Assembly: GCF_017654505.1 (NCBI RefSeq)
Contig: NC_054535.1
Coordinates: 87,435,785-87,499,784, forward strand
Direction of reading: 5' to 3'
Source of the DNA: Polyodon spathula
Lineage: Eukaryota; Chordata; Actinopteri; Acipenseriformes; Polyodontidae
DNA: 64,000 bases
Every line of letters begins with the position of its first letter. Within the stretch, counting starts at the first letter, position 1. The translations under genes were made by a program, and so were the position numbers. Under the pieces are notes generated by a model, which did not search any database, was not told the origin of the DNA, and saw only the letters and a list, made by a program, of their open reading frames with translations. This document shows positions 22,317 through 33,778 of the stretch, in pieces.

Positions 22317-25300
22317 TGCATGTAAGCTGTGACTCTATCAAAACCCTATCAACTAAAATAAACCTCTTAATTTGCTAGTGATGTTATAAAAATATTTAAA
22401 GATTCTCCTAAAATCCATATAGCTTTCCTTTGCTTTATGTGTTGCTGTCTGTTTTCCCATTTCCCTAAACCTTTACAAAGTTGTTTTAATTAGTTCCTTC
22501 TAATGTAGGGTATCCTTTTAACCAAGTTTATTTTCTTTGTCTAATCCTTTATAATTCATCAGGTCTTGTAAACTCTACTATCCTGTCAAGTTTATTTTTT
22601 CTACAAATGAATACAGAGTAAACCTTTCCTTTCAACTAAACATCTTGAGTCCCCAAGGAGTCTATTCTCTTTTTTTATTTATTTATTATCGCGGGATGCC
22701 ATTAGCGTTAAATATTTGCAGGATATTAAAGACATGCTTTCACTTTTAAAAACAGTTGAAGGATTCTAGATTTAAATCCTCATTAAAGCCACTTTACAAA
22801 TTACTAAACCATACTGGTGGTACTGTGTTTAAATATGAATCTCTGTATTGCAAAGTGTGTTCACATTGGACAGGGTAGAAAAAAGAAGGAAGTGCTGATC
22901 ATACAGGTCACAACAACAACTGTTGTACAGAGGATACAACAGCATGGCTTCTAATGATGCAATGTGTCATAGTAATGAGCCATTGATAGAACCCCAGCAA
23001 TACTTTTTATGTGTTGACATATATACCAATGGTGTAACAATGGCTCAAACCAAATACAGTACACATTGGTAATCTATTGAAGTACCATGGTACCATATCA
23101 ATCTGTGTGCTATATGTATTTGCCATTGCTAAAAATACTGTAGTCTGCTAATGGTTTTGTTGGGGTCAATTTATGATCTTATTATTTATTTATAAACCCC
23201 AATATAACTAACGTGACTGATAATTGATAATATAAATCTTAAGAAATTAGGAGGGCATTTTTTTTGTTATTCATATATAGTATGTTCAATCAGTAAGATC
23301 ATATAATGTTTTATATGTTGTTTGTATGTTGTTTTATGTGTTACATATAAAAAAGGTCCTCATAGAAAAAATAAAATAGTTATTATTCCAGAAATAGAAA
23401 AGTCTAGAAGCAGTGTGTTTGTGGGCAAGAGCAAACATCTACTCAGATGACGCAGGAAAAGAATGATCTCATATTATCCTTTTCAAATCTAAAACATAAT
23501 TGCTATGTAAAGGCACCAATCATTCTTAACTGTGTTGCAAGAGGTGGACAAAATAAACAAATTACAAAGATCGTTTTTCCTCAGGAATTTAGATCTCCCA
23601 CTGGCGGCACTAAAAAGGGAAAACTTAAATCTGATTTTGTTTGGAACTTGAGTCAAAACCATTAGTTTGGAAGCAGCAGCTCAACTTTCATAATAATGAG
23701 TAGTTTCCCTCTAACAAGGGCTCCCAGAGTGAGCAGCAAGTTCGTTATACCTTGTTCTGTGATAAATAGGAGAATAAATAGTTTCATAGGAAAGGCCATA
23801 ATTATCCTTCGCTCTCAGTTTACAATTAGTTTTCTTTGACAGTTATGGTCGTAAATGCCAGCTTTAATCATATGTTCAGGTTGAATTAGGCTCTGCCATG
23901 GTGGTAAGAGATCTAATCCTCTTTCTGTCCCTCTCATAATGAAATAATAATGCAAATTCATCACATTGATGGGATGTGACCCAAGAGAATTTAATTATGA
24001 GCTCCTGAAAGGGACAGATTATTTCTGGGTTGAGACCTGAGGTAATTTAAACTAGTAAAGAAGAAAAAAAAAAATCTGTCATGGAAGGCCAGTGTGTAAT
24101 ATTGATTTAATTTGTATGAATGAGGCTTTATAATAAATAAGTCAAGCACAGGGTCCAAGTTAAGATGTAGGAAAATCTGCAAGGTAACCACTGTTTGAAT
24201 TGTCACCCTCTAAGTTCAAGGTTGGTAATTGTTCTAATAACAATTGCCAGTCCTCCACTCAGCTGGCAAAAGAAAACCTTTTAATTCAACAATCCCTCCT
24301 GATTTTGCTATTTGACGTGCACATATAAAATAGACAGCAATGGCTGATAGATTATTTGAATGGCAAATATTAGGGCTTGTTCTACACAATACATGTTCTC
24401 TATCCATGTAAAGTCACATTGTAAATAAATAAACAAATAAAGTAAATAAAGACTATGGAGACTTGTGTCCCCTTTCAGCTCAGCAGAATTATGCTATGAC
24501 ATCATATTACACAAAAACAGACACTGCATTCTTTGTTAGAAATCAGCATATTTTCCTTAAATTGCTTTTATTAAAAAAAAAAAAAAAAAAAAACAGAAAA
24601 AAAAAAACTGTTAATATAACTTTTAAAATGTCTGTTGTCTGTTGTTTTACAAGTTCTTTAGCATTCCATGAGACAGAGGCTGAGAAAGCAAAAGATTTTG
24701 AACCCAATAAAGGTCAGCTCTTGCAACCACATGCCTCTCTTCTGCACATCCGAAAGACAACAACCACCGGAATTGACCTGGAACTATGCTGCAGTTAAAT
24801 ATTTGAGCCATCAACCAATGCTCTTATAATCACTTTTATTCGTCTATATTTGGTAAGCAATATGTAATCTATCACTAAAACATAGTGAAGTACTAGTTGT
24901 ACAGTATTTGGTTTGGATAAATAAACTAGTATGGTACCCTGCAGTGAGTTTTGATTTGAGAAGCATCGGTAGTATTTCCTGAGTTCTTTTTACCAGTCTG
25001 TTCTAGCGTGAAGTCATTCACATTGGAGTTTGTGCTTACCTGTCTGCTGTTTTGTTTTTTGTTTTGTTTTTTTAATAATAATTAAAAATAAATAAATTAA
25101 TAAAGTAATCTTTTTAAAGCTGTGAATTTAGTGCTGGTTTTCTGCAGATTATGCTTTCCTTTAACCAAGGAACCTGAACAATACAACTAATATGGTTGCA
25201 ATATGTTATTAATGTTTATTATTTATTATTTATTAGTGAAATGTACAAATGTAACCTCAAATCTTATATGACTATGTTTGCTTCCAGTTTATGGACATTT

Positions 25301-26433
25301 TAAATAGTATGAAATATAAAAAGCCAGCAAAGGAAATAAAATACATTTTGTGATATACAGTATTTATTTCAGCTAACATGGCCAAAAATTAAATGTCTAG
25401 ACAAAAGTTAACTTTAGATAGCTATTAAAAAATGAGACCCCTTTGAAAATCTGGCTTATCATGTCTGACATAAAAATCACTTTCATAAAAAACATAACAA
25501 TTAACCACTGGATTCAACAAGTCATTCTGACTACTGCAGTTCCAAATTCAGCAGTCTAATTTGGTTGCTTGTATAGCCAGAGCAACGATATCGCCACACA
25601 ACTACAAACATGACTACCAGAAGCCCCTTGCTTTCTAAGGATGAAAGGGAACCTCCAGGGATACAAATATAAACTGCGCGAAAAGACCATGGCTTTTGGA
25701 CTCCAGGACTCCAGCAATAACGGACATACAAGTATTTGTCTGTAACACTGGCATGTGAGTACTTGGGCTGTGTGAAAAGGTGGTCTGGGTTTATAAGCCA
25801 AATAACATAACGCAACACATTACAATTATCAATGTACGATTCACGTTATTAGATTTCATTTTTATAATTGTTATTATCACTGGGGCTAGGTCTCCCTTTA
25901 GTTTTATTTAAATAATGTACACCTTTACATTATTTTTAGTTAGTATACCTGCTCTCCATGCGGAAAAAAAAAAGCTGTGCTTTTGTTAAAACACAACAAG
26001 AATATCCTCAGCAGGTACAGAGAAAAGGGGTTTCATTACCTAAGGGAATATGGCTACGATAGGAACTTTAACCTATAGCAGCTGTATCAGTATTTGCATA
26101 AACAGGGTCAAGGGCTATGACTGGCAGTATGAGTGGTTTGATAACAAAAATAAAACAGGTAGCTCCGAACACTGTTTCAACTTATTGTATTTTACATAAA
26201 AAGGCATTGGTATTGCAAAAAAACTGAGCCTAAAACTGAATTATGTTTTAGTCTGTTGTGAAAATTGTGAATTTCATTAAGGCCAGACCTCTGAACTCAC
26301 ACAATTTCGCTGCTCTGTGCCAATGAAATGGGTACAGACTCTCAAGGGCTTCTTCTGCATTCTGATGTTCACTAGCTTTGTCGTGTTTCTGTATTACGAA
26401 GAGTGTTTGATGAGGTGCATTTCTTCTTTTGCA

Positions 26434-27095
26434 GATGATTTCAGAGATCCCACATGGAATGCAAAACTAGCATACTTGGCAGACGTATTTGATGAAAAAA
26501 TAGAATTAACGCATGCATGCAGTGCCAGAGACTAATGTCAATCAAAGGGTTTGTGTCAAGAGCAGAACGATGTAATGAATGAGTCAGAATGGGAATAACT
26601 GTGACGTTCACCTGCCTAACTGACTTCAGTGATGGAAAATCTGAATTGGTGGACATCTCAGACATAATCTGCAGCCATATCACAGAGCTTGTTGCTCAGT
26701 TCAATGTGTACTTCAGTGAAATGGAAAAGTCTCTAAAAATCAACCGGGACTGGATCAGAGATCCATTTATAAATGTTACCAATAAATAAATGTTGCACAG
26801 TCTAAATGTTAATGAATAGGACAAACATCACAAGTATCAGCGCTGTGGACAAAACATCTCCAGCTTTGGTTGGATATCTCAACTGAATACCCAGACCTTA
26901 CCAGGAAAGTAATGAAAGTCCTGCTACAGTTTACAACTACATGTTTATGTGGGTCTGGATTCTCTGCCTTGGCTGCTAATAAAACAAAGCATAGCAAGAT
27001 TTGACGAGAAGGATGAGATGAGAGTTTGTGTTTCTAACATTGTACCAAGGACTGACGAGCTGTGCAAGATCCACCAGGCCCAGGTGTCCCCTTGA
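26434..27095 (+). pseudogene. hAT transposase relic (ZBED/GTF2IRD2-like C-terminal half)
   Basis: Translated pieces in several frames match the C-terminal half of hAT-family transposases. DFRDPTWNAKLAYLADVFDE (26437) is the block before the dimerisation domain, and HITELVAQFNVYFSEME (about 26677) comes next. WIRDPFIN (about 26751) follows, and a frame covering about 26870-26990 reads like YPDLTRKVMKVLLQF then GFSALAANKTK, the hAT C-terminal dimerisation motif. Stops and frameshifts separate the pieces. The N-terminal zinc finger and the first catalytic residues are not visible. Domesticated genes share this domain, but the decay here indicates a dead transposon copy. Confidence 0.75.
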
Positions 27096-29954
27096 CAAGC
27101 AAATTTTTAACGTTAATTATTTTTTGTTTATTAAGTGCAAGCTATGTACAGTATTTGTATACATTTTATATTAGTAATAGCTGCTAATGTTTCAGTTATA
27201 CTGAGTCCCTTTGGATCATTTTTATGTTGGCTTCAATAAAAAGTTGATCATTGTTAGTTATGATAGTTTTATATTGAGGTTAATTTTTTTGATGTCGCAA
27301 ACATTTTAAATGTGTAGTGAATTAGGTATACGATTTATTTAAATATAAATTAGTCTCTAGTCGCCCTCTCAGGTTTGTCAAAATGTAAGAAATGAGACAT
27401 ACCATGTTTCAATTCTGGATCATGTAGAACTCGGATTCCCTTGACAATAACCGACATTCACACAACGTGTCAGAAATATAAAACAATAGTTTATTTAAGT
27501 GAAAAGGCGTGCACAACTAATCTAATATTACAGAAAGTAAAGGTTATTGGTTAGAGATATGTGTGAATAGTATACAGTTCATTGATTTCATAGTCGTACT
27601 CCTACGGGGAACCTGTTTCTCCTGTGGGGAGCTTAGTGTAGGAAGCGCTGTAATTGAAGCACGACCTTTGAAAGTCACCTGCTGCTTTGTGATTCTCACT
27701 TCCACCCTGTGGTTGGTCAGTTGGTTTATTTTGGGCTGTGCCCGAGTCCATGTGGGGTGTTTCTCATTGGTTGTTCTCGTTCCTAGATGGCCCCTTGTTC
27801 TCAATTGGTCCGCTGTTTCGCCCCCTGTCGGCTGGATTTATGAGAACTGTTTTCTGACCGAGGTGTCAAAGCACCCAAACCTCTGTCTGGCTTGCATTGT
27901 GCAAGATACTGCCGGCGCCAAATTATTCATTCAGCGATGGGGGAAGATAAACACTTGTCCACTGGTTAGTTTATGACTCTTTTTAAAAGCATTCTTTGTC
28001 AGTGGGGAGGTTTGTGACCAGAAACCAAGTAGACACAGAGAATGGCTTAAGACCACCCCACCACCACCACACTATATATTTAAATTCAGCTAATTACACA
28101 GAATGATATCATGAGCCACATAATGCTGAGATGGGAAGTAAATAGTAAAGTGATAAACAGTTAAAGTGCAGACTGTTTTGTATTATTTATAATACCAAAT
28201 AGAAAGCAAAAGTGTGTGCTTCCGAAGAGATTCTCAAATATTGTCTTTTGATTTTGTGCATCCAAAGACTTGTAATTAAAAGTTTTAAAAATGGCTGTCA
28301 GTCCTGTTGTGACATACATTAATACATGTGTTAATCAGATTAGTCTTCCTTTTGTTGCAACTGTGGGACCATTCAGTAGAGCGAAAACTGTGAAGGGTAC
28401 TTAAGCTGAAACCTTCGGACAGAAGGGATACAGTTTAAAAAGAAATAAAAAGGTTGAAAACCCCTGACCTACAGGACAGCAGTGTAACAGGAACAAAGAA
28501 GCCGTTTCATACCTCAGCAATTTAGTGGGGCTTACATGAGCACTTTTCTTGAGTAAAACATCCTTCACCACTGGAAAAGCTGATTTATATCTGTTTGCAT
28601 GTACAGAAAGTCAAGCCTTGCATGAAAAGCACACTCATTTAAGGCAGCCTTTCCTGCAGGATATATGCCTAGTAAAGACTACTATGTCACTGTTTATCTT
28701 AAGACCCCATTACATCCTGGCAGCTTAGGCTTTAGAAAAGAAAAGCAGTGCTTCTTTTTTAATATGTGGATCATTCAGTAAACACACACACACTGCGAAC
28801 CAACAAACCTGTGTAGAACAAGGACCTTTTACAGCCATGTGTTTGTCGAATCTAATTTAAAATGAAGTAAGAACAGACACGTCTAACAAGTGTACTTTAT
28901 AGCAGGAGCAATCGAAAGTAAAATACCACATCTAATTTAATATCGTTATATTATTATACCTAGATAAAATGCTGGTGTATGAATCCTACAGTAAAACTAT
29001 AATTTGGTTTATTTTCCTATACAATTAAAATGTGATTTATAAACTGAAATTATATTTTTGTAGTCATACACCAAATTTTTTTTTTTGGTAAAATAAGGAA
29101 ATGTCACAGAATTTTATAAACAAAGCAAAATGCATAATCTCAATTTAATGAGCAGGTTATTTTATTTAACTTTGAAACCTTGGTAGTAAACCATGTAGGT
29201 GCATCAGTAAATACAAATGCTTTTACATGGATGTGCATTTTAGCTAATAAGAGATAAAAGTAACTCTGCTTTTTGGCACAAAAAGAACTCATTGTCAAAA
29301 CAGAAATCCTTTAGTCACTCTCTATCCAGGTGGAAAACATACTTTCAAAATGCAGAACAATGTGAAAAAATTGAATCCTTTAGTTTTTAAATACCAATAT
29401 TCAGTAAGAAAAAAATACATACTCATAAATTATGTTCCTCAAGAATAATTGTATTTGATTAAAGTAGCATCAAATGTATGAAAATAATGGATTCATTCCT
29501 AGAGTAATTATAGAACAAGGCTGTTATTATGCAAAGTACCTGAACACATCCGTGCAAAAACAATCAACAATCAATTTGTAGCCGCATAGGAGGTTGTATA
29601 AGCAAGAGATGTAATTCCTACAAAAAGGGGAAATGACTGTGACTCTAGCCAAGGCTGAGCCTGATGGGAAAACTGCAGTATCAACACCTCTGTTCTTGAA
29701 TGCCATTCTACTGACCGTATGTTTCAGTACAGATATAGACACTCTGACACAACTTTTGAAGATTAGGAGAAATAAGAATTTAAAATGTGAAAAAACATTG
29801 CCCATGTTAAAGATGCAAAATATGTATTAAAATCAGACAGATCTTTGTGAAACTCTGCATTGTGATGTAAACTGATTTATGTTGCACTTTTATTTGTTTT
29901 TTAATCATTTTCAGGTTTTAAATTGTAGATTTAATTATCACTAGGGTCACTGGG
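27096..29954. other. Unannotated DNA
   Basis: The 137-residue open frame at 27563-27976 (plus strand) is Cys/Val/Leu-rich and has no recognised family. The minus-strand sequence around 27440-27500 looks like an LTR R/U5 (aataaact followed by a T/G-rich end), but no second terminus or target duplication was found. Nothing else was recognised. Confidence 0.4.
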
Positions 29955-29955
29955 A

Positions 29956-30518
29956 GGTTATTATTATTTATTTCTTAGCAGACACACTTACCCAGGGCAA
30001 CTTACAGTTGTATACAAAAATACATATCAAGAATTACAGTACAATTAAAAGCAAGATACAATGACTTCAGTCCTAATAAGAGCAAATAAAAAACACAATC
30101 CAATTTGATATTGGGCAGTACGAGAGCAGATAAGTGTTGGCAGATACATTAGGGCAAGATACGAGTGTAAGTGAAATACAAAGTAATACAGATTGGGTTA
30201 AGTGTACATACAGTAAAATAGAGAGCAGGTAAGTACAAGTTAAAGTGCATTAAAGGCAGAGTGCTATATTGTCCAAAGGGAGTTGAGTTTTACAGGTGTT
30301 GTCTGAATAGATGTGTCTTGAGGAGGCGCCGGAAGGTGGATAGGGACTGGGCAATCCTGACATCGGTAGGAAGGTTGTTCCACCACTGCAGGACGAGGGT
30401 GGAGAAGAAGCGAGAGCAGGAGCGGGCTCTGGAGGCAGGGGAGCGTAGAGGAGGTACAGCCAGTCTTCTAGTATAGGCAGAGCAGAGAGTTCAGGTGGGG
30501 GTGTAGGGAGAGATGAGG
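29956..30518 (-). mobile_element. LINE 3' end (L2-like), copy 1
   Basis: On the minus strand, 30518-30290 translates as the C-terminal end of a LINE ORF2. WWNNLPTDVRIAQSLSTF then RRLLKTHLFRQ is the hallmark tail of L2/Rex-type LINE proteins, with a stop at 30290-30292. An untranslated stretch of about 330 bp follows and ends in the conserved 'gtaagttgccctgggtaagt' and 'gtctgcta' block plus (TAA)n. The 5' part of the element is missing, as is usual for truncated LINE insertions. Confidence 0.8.
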
Positions 30519-30583
30519 ATTATCAAGCCAAATTTGCATAAACCTAAACAGAAATGTGGTCACTTACGGTCTAAAGCAACAAA

Positions 30584-31039
30584 GTAGTTGTGACAGGATG
30601 GCGCTGTGGACCCAGGTGTTACCGGCAGGGAAAGAGACTCAGGTAACAGAGAAACTTTAGTTTAAACCCTAATGTGCTTTTTAATAAACAAAAAATGACA
30701 CAAACAGAAACAAAAGGGCACAAGGAGCAAAATAAACAGTTAAACAAAAACACTAATGTCAGGCTGGGCATTCGCCTTTACTGATCACTATACACATAAC
30801 GCAAACAATATGCAAAGTGTAAAACTCACCCAAACTCCCTTCTCCCCAAACAAAGGATTTTTTCCTTCTTAAATACCATGTGGTTAGAGCCTAATTATGA
30901 ATTAATTGTTCATTTGAGCTCCAGCCACATTCACGCATGTATTTTGGCAGGGATAGGAAATTAACCCCATCTCTACCAACCACCACCAAAACACCACAAA
31001 ACACTATTTACCACCAGGGTCCTGCTCTGCCACAGTAGT
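30584..31039 (-). mobile_element. Solo LTR with 5-bp TSD (gtagt)
   Basis: The LTR proper is 30589-31034 (446 bp). On the minus strand it begins TGTGGCAGAG and ends CCTGTCACA. The target duplication gtagt is perfect at 30584-30588 and 31035-31039. The minus strand has 'catggtatttaag' as a TATA-like box and 'tattaaaa' as a polyadenylation-like signal, which sets the orientation. No internal sequence remains, so LTR-LTR recombination removed it. Confidence 0.88.
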
Positions 31040-31238
31040 GTTTATTTTTTAAGTAGTTGTATCTAACAAAACAATGTTTCAATAATTAGCCCCTTTTGTA
31101 GATATCACACAATATGGCAGAACCCTGCATTTTTGACTGTTTTTATACATATTAAATGTTTTTGGTCAGATATAGCTTGCTATGTACTAAGTATGTCTCT
31201 AGTTCAAAGGCAACTGGTTCAAAATGGCAATGCACTGT

Positions 31239-31440
31239 GAGGTCACACTAACAACAGACCTGGCAGAAGGCACAGGTGTCGCTGTCCGCCAGATCAACAG
31301 TACGGAGGTTACTCTTGAAATCAGGTCTTAAATGATGTGTTGCTGTAAGAATACTTCTGTTAAGAAAGGGGAACAAGACTAAAAGGTTAAAATATGCACA
31401 AGAACACAGAAATTGTAATATGGAACAATGGTGCTTTGGA
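31239..31440 (+). pseudogene. Tc1-like transposase fragment, plus strand
   Basis: In two frames the sequence reads VTLTTDLAEGTGVAVRQINS and then RKGNKTKRLKYAQEHRN. This is the second helix-turn-helix part and linker of Tc1-like transposases, just before the first catalytic Asp. It is broken by a stop and a frameshift, and it ends where an opposed fragment begins. Confidence 0.7.
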
Positions 31441-31945
31441 CTGTTGATGGGTGGACAACGACACCTGTGCCTTCTGCCAGTTCTGTTGTCAATGCAACAC
31501 TGATCTTCTTTCTGTTCCTTAAGGCAGGAGTCTCCAATCCTAGTCCTGGAGGGCTGTTGTCCCTCCTGGATTTTGTTCCAACTGTACCCTAAATGACTTA
31601 GTTGGACTAATTAAGCTTCTAATAAGCACTTAATTGGTCCAATTAAGTAATTTAGGGTACAGTTGGAACAAAAACCAGTAGAGACATCAGCCCTCCAGGA
31701 CCAGGATTGGAGACCCCTACCTTAAAGATATTATATTCAAGTATTGCTCATTCTTGTTAGACAGCTTTTTGGGTCTTCCAGTCCTGGGTTTGTCAATTAC
31801 AAATGATGTTTCTCTGTACTTGTTGATTATGCTTTGGATACCACACCTTGAATATCAGCTATTTGACTCAATGTTTTTCCTTCTTTTGCAAGTCAAGGTT
31901 GTTAAGGCTTTGAGTAAATTGTTGGTGCTCATAATGCATCAGAGT
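31441..31945 (-). pseudogene. Tc1-like transposase N-terminal part, minus strand, split by a MITE
   Basis: Minus-strand reading from 31945 gives the first helix-turn-helix (SRCGIQSIINKYRETS), the GRPR-like linker (DKPRTGRPKKLSNKNE) and, beyond the MITE, RNRKKISVALTTELAEGTG. The two halves are in the same frame if the MITE (31523-31721) and one TTAA copy are ignored. Stops near the N-terminus show decay. The catalytic domain is absent. Confidence 0.75.
31519..31725. mobile_element. piggyBac-type MITE with TTAA duplication
   Basis: The 199-bp element (31523-31721) is nearly a perfect hairpin. Its ends, GGCAGGAGTCTCCAATCCT and the inverted copy at the right, continue through 'cctggagggctg' and 'gtaccctaaat' on both sides. 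TTAA occurs directly outside each end (31519-31522 and 31722-31725), the target site of piggyBac-superfamily elements. Confidence 0.85.
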
Positions 31946-33186
31946 AGAACAATGCAACATGTCCAAAACATTTGCACAGCAATGTATATATTTCTTACTT
32001 AAATAAAACAGATGTTTGAGAATGACGCTTATGTACATTTCTAAAATGTGTGAAAATCTAAACTGATGAAAACAGATAGACAACAGTAATTATTTTACCA
32101 CATTATGGCATAGAGCAAAAGTAGTTAAATGAGTCAGCACCTGCCCACCCAAGTGCAAATCTTGTTGGATGAGCTATGTGGATCAATAGCAGGACTTTGA
32201 AGTGCATGTGGTATTTCACAAGAAGCCGAACAGCTGAGCCAGTAAGACTGTTATGTGGTTAGTGTAACTGGCATGAAAAGAGACCCAATAGCAGAATTAA
32301 CTACCAGCTGGAGTCTATTAACAGTCAGAGACGAGCAAGCATTGGAAATCATGCATACTCAAATGCAGATTTTTACCAAGGGCTTGGATACAAGTTGGCT
32401 TTATCCATAAAATCTTTCTCTTCCTCTTTCTCACTTTTTGGAATATAAATTGTACATAGAGTTAAGATAGGACAGGATAAGATTTTTTTTTTTTTTTAAA
32501 CAGATGGAAAACAGAATGTATTCCTCAATCTGGAAATTATTAAATTGGATTTTATAAAACAAATTGTTATAATGGTGCATGCTGATTGGCCAATAAGTGG
32601 TTCTAAACTGTGATATAATCCCTGGTATACTAGCTGTTGGGTAAATCACTAGACCCATGGCACTATTGTATCACTGCACTTATTGAAATAAGGATAATAA
32701 AAATAAACAAAAATAAATACCTCTCAAAACACCTGGCATTCATGGAATATACCACTGAAGGCATCACTTTTGAGCTGTTTGCACCTATGACAATCAATAC
32801 ACGGGTAGAAATAGAAGCTGCATTGGCTCATATTTGCAAAGTCTCCCGAAAACAAATAAAATAAAAAGTTAAACCGTCACGCTGAGGTACAGAGCTCTAA
32901 CATTGATGTGCTAAAAAAAAAAAAATAAATAAATGAAATGATTACCATCAAACAAACCAGTTGGGCTGTTAAATGTTTTAATGACTGTCTGTCTGGGGAA
33001 AAAAATACATATTGCTTTCACAGAACTGACAAAAGAAGAGCTAAATAATATCCTTAGAGATTTTTGTAGCAGTCCGAAACTGTAAAGGCGAGCAGTACAG
33101 AATCAGCAGCTCTGTTGGGCTCTGTGCTGGACTGAACAGACATATAAATGACCCCCCCCCCCTCGTTAAGTTTATCCCGGTGTCTA
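31946..33186. other. Unannotated DNA
   Basis: No gene or transposon terminus was recognised. Confidence 0.5.
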
Positions 33187-33778
33187 ATGAGCGACACAGA
33201 ATTCACAAATTCAAACAAGGTGTTTGTGGGTAGAACTAAAAACCGAGAAAGACGGGATAAAACACAACATAATCATGCAATAACTGAAAGAGATTTTCAA
33301 ATAATCCAACATTCTGAAGCTGTTCGTCTTATGAGTAGTTTGGTTTGAAGTCCAGTTGCATTTTTGACGCAGGGGAAAATAAGGAAACAGACAACTACTG
33401 GCAGATTCTTTTGTTATAAAAACAGATGAAAAGGGAGTTAAGTATGCCAGCATGACCTTTAGAAACTACAAAAAATCACAAAAATTCCTACGAACGGAAC
33501 AAAGAATGTCACTGCGGATATCTGTTTTAGCATCACTAGAAAAGTACTTGTCAAAGCTTCCAGTAAATCCGCCTGCCTTTTATCTTCACCCTAACAAAGT
33601 AGAACAAAACTCGTTTAATTATCACGGTGTATGGTTTAGGCTAGAGCCAAAGGGAGTGAATTACCTAGCAACAATATTGCCAGAATATGCAGAAAGGCAA
33701 GCACCAGACAAATACCGCAACACTGACTATGTACATGTAACGCTCCCGAAGAGACGGAAGCCTCAATTTAGCAAGTAA
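33187..33778 (+). pseudogene. Crypton-type / DUF3504 tyrosine-recombinase relic
   Basis: Three pieces in order match the DUF3504 domain of Crypton elements and their domesticated relatives (KIAA1958, QRICH1, ZMYM). The first (33187-33346) has VFVGRTKNRE and HNHAITERDFQII. The second (about 33339-33450) reads VWFEVQLHF, a stop, RRGK, a stop, then LLADSFVIKTDEKGVKYA. The third is the open 108-residue frame 33452-33778 with LEKYLSKLPVNPPAFYLHP, VWFRLEPKGVNYLATILPE and a degenerate YRNTDYVHVT where the family has a Tyr-x-Asn-His motif. One frameshift and two stops show it is dead. Family assignment rests on motif order read by eye. Confidence 0.7.

Noticed and set aside
27563..27976. 137-residue plus-strand open frame
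   Set aside because: No recognisable domain, signal or splice structure; plausible by chance in this moderately GC-rich stretch.
27440..28071. Possible solo LTR on the minus strand
   Set aside because: An R/U5-like end (aataaac, ending ttgtca) is visible near 27442, but no matching second end with a 5-bp target duplication could be found.
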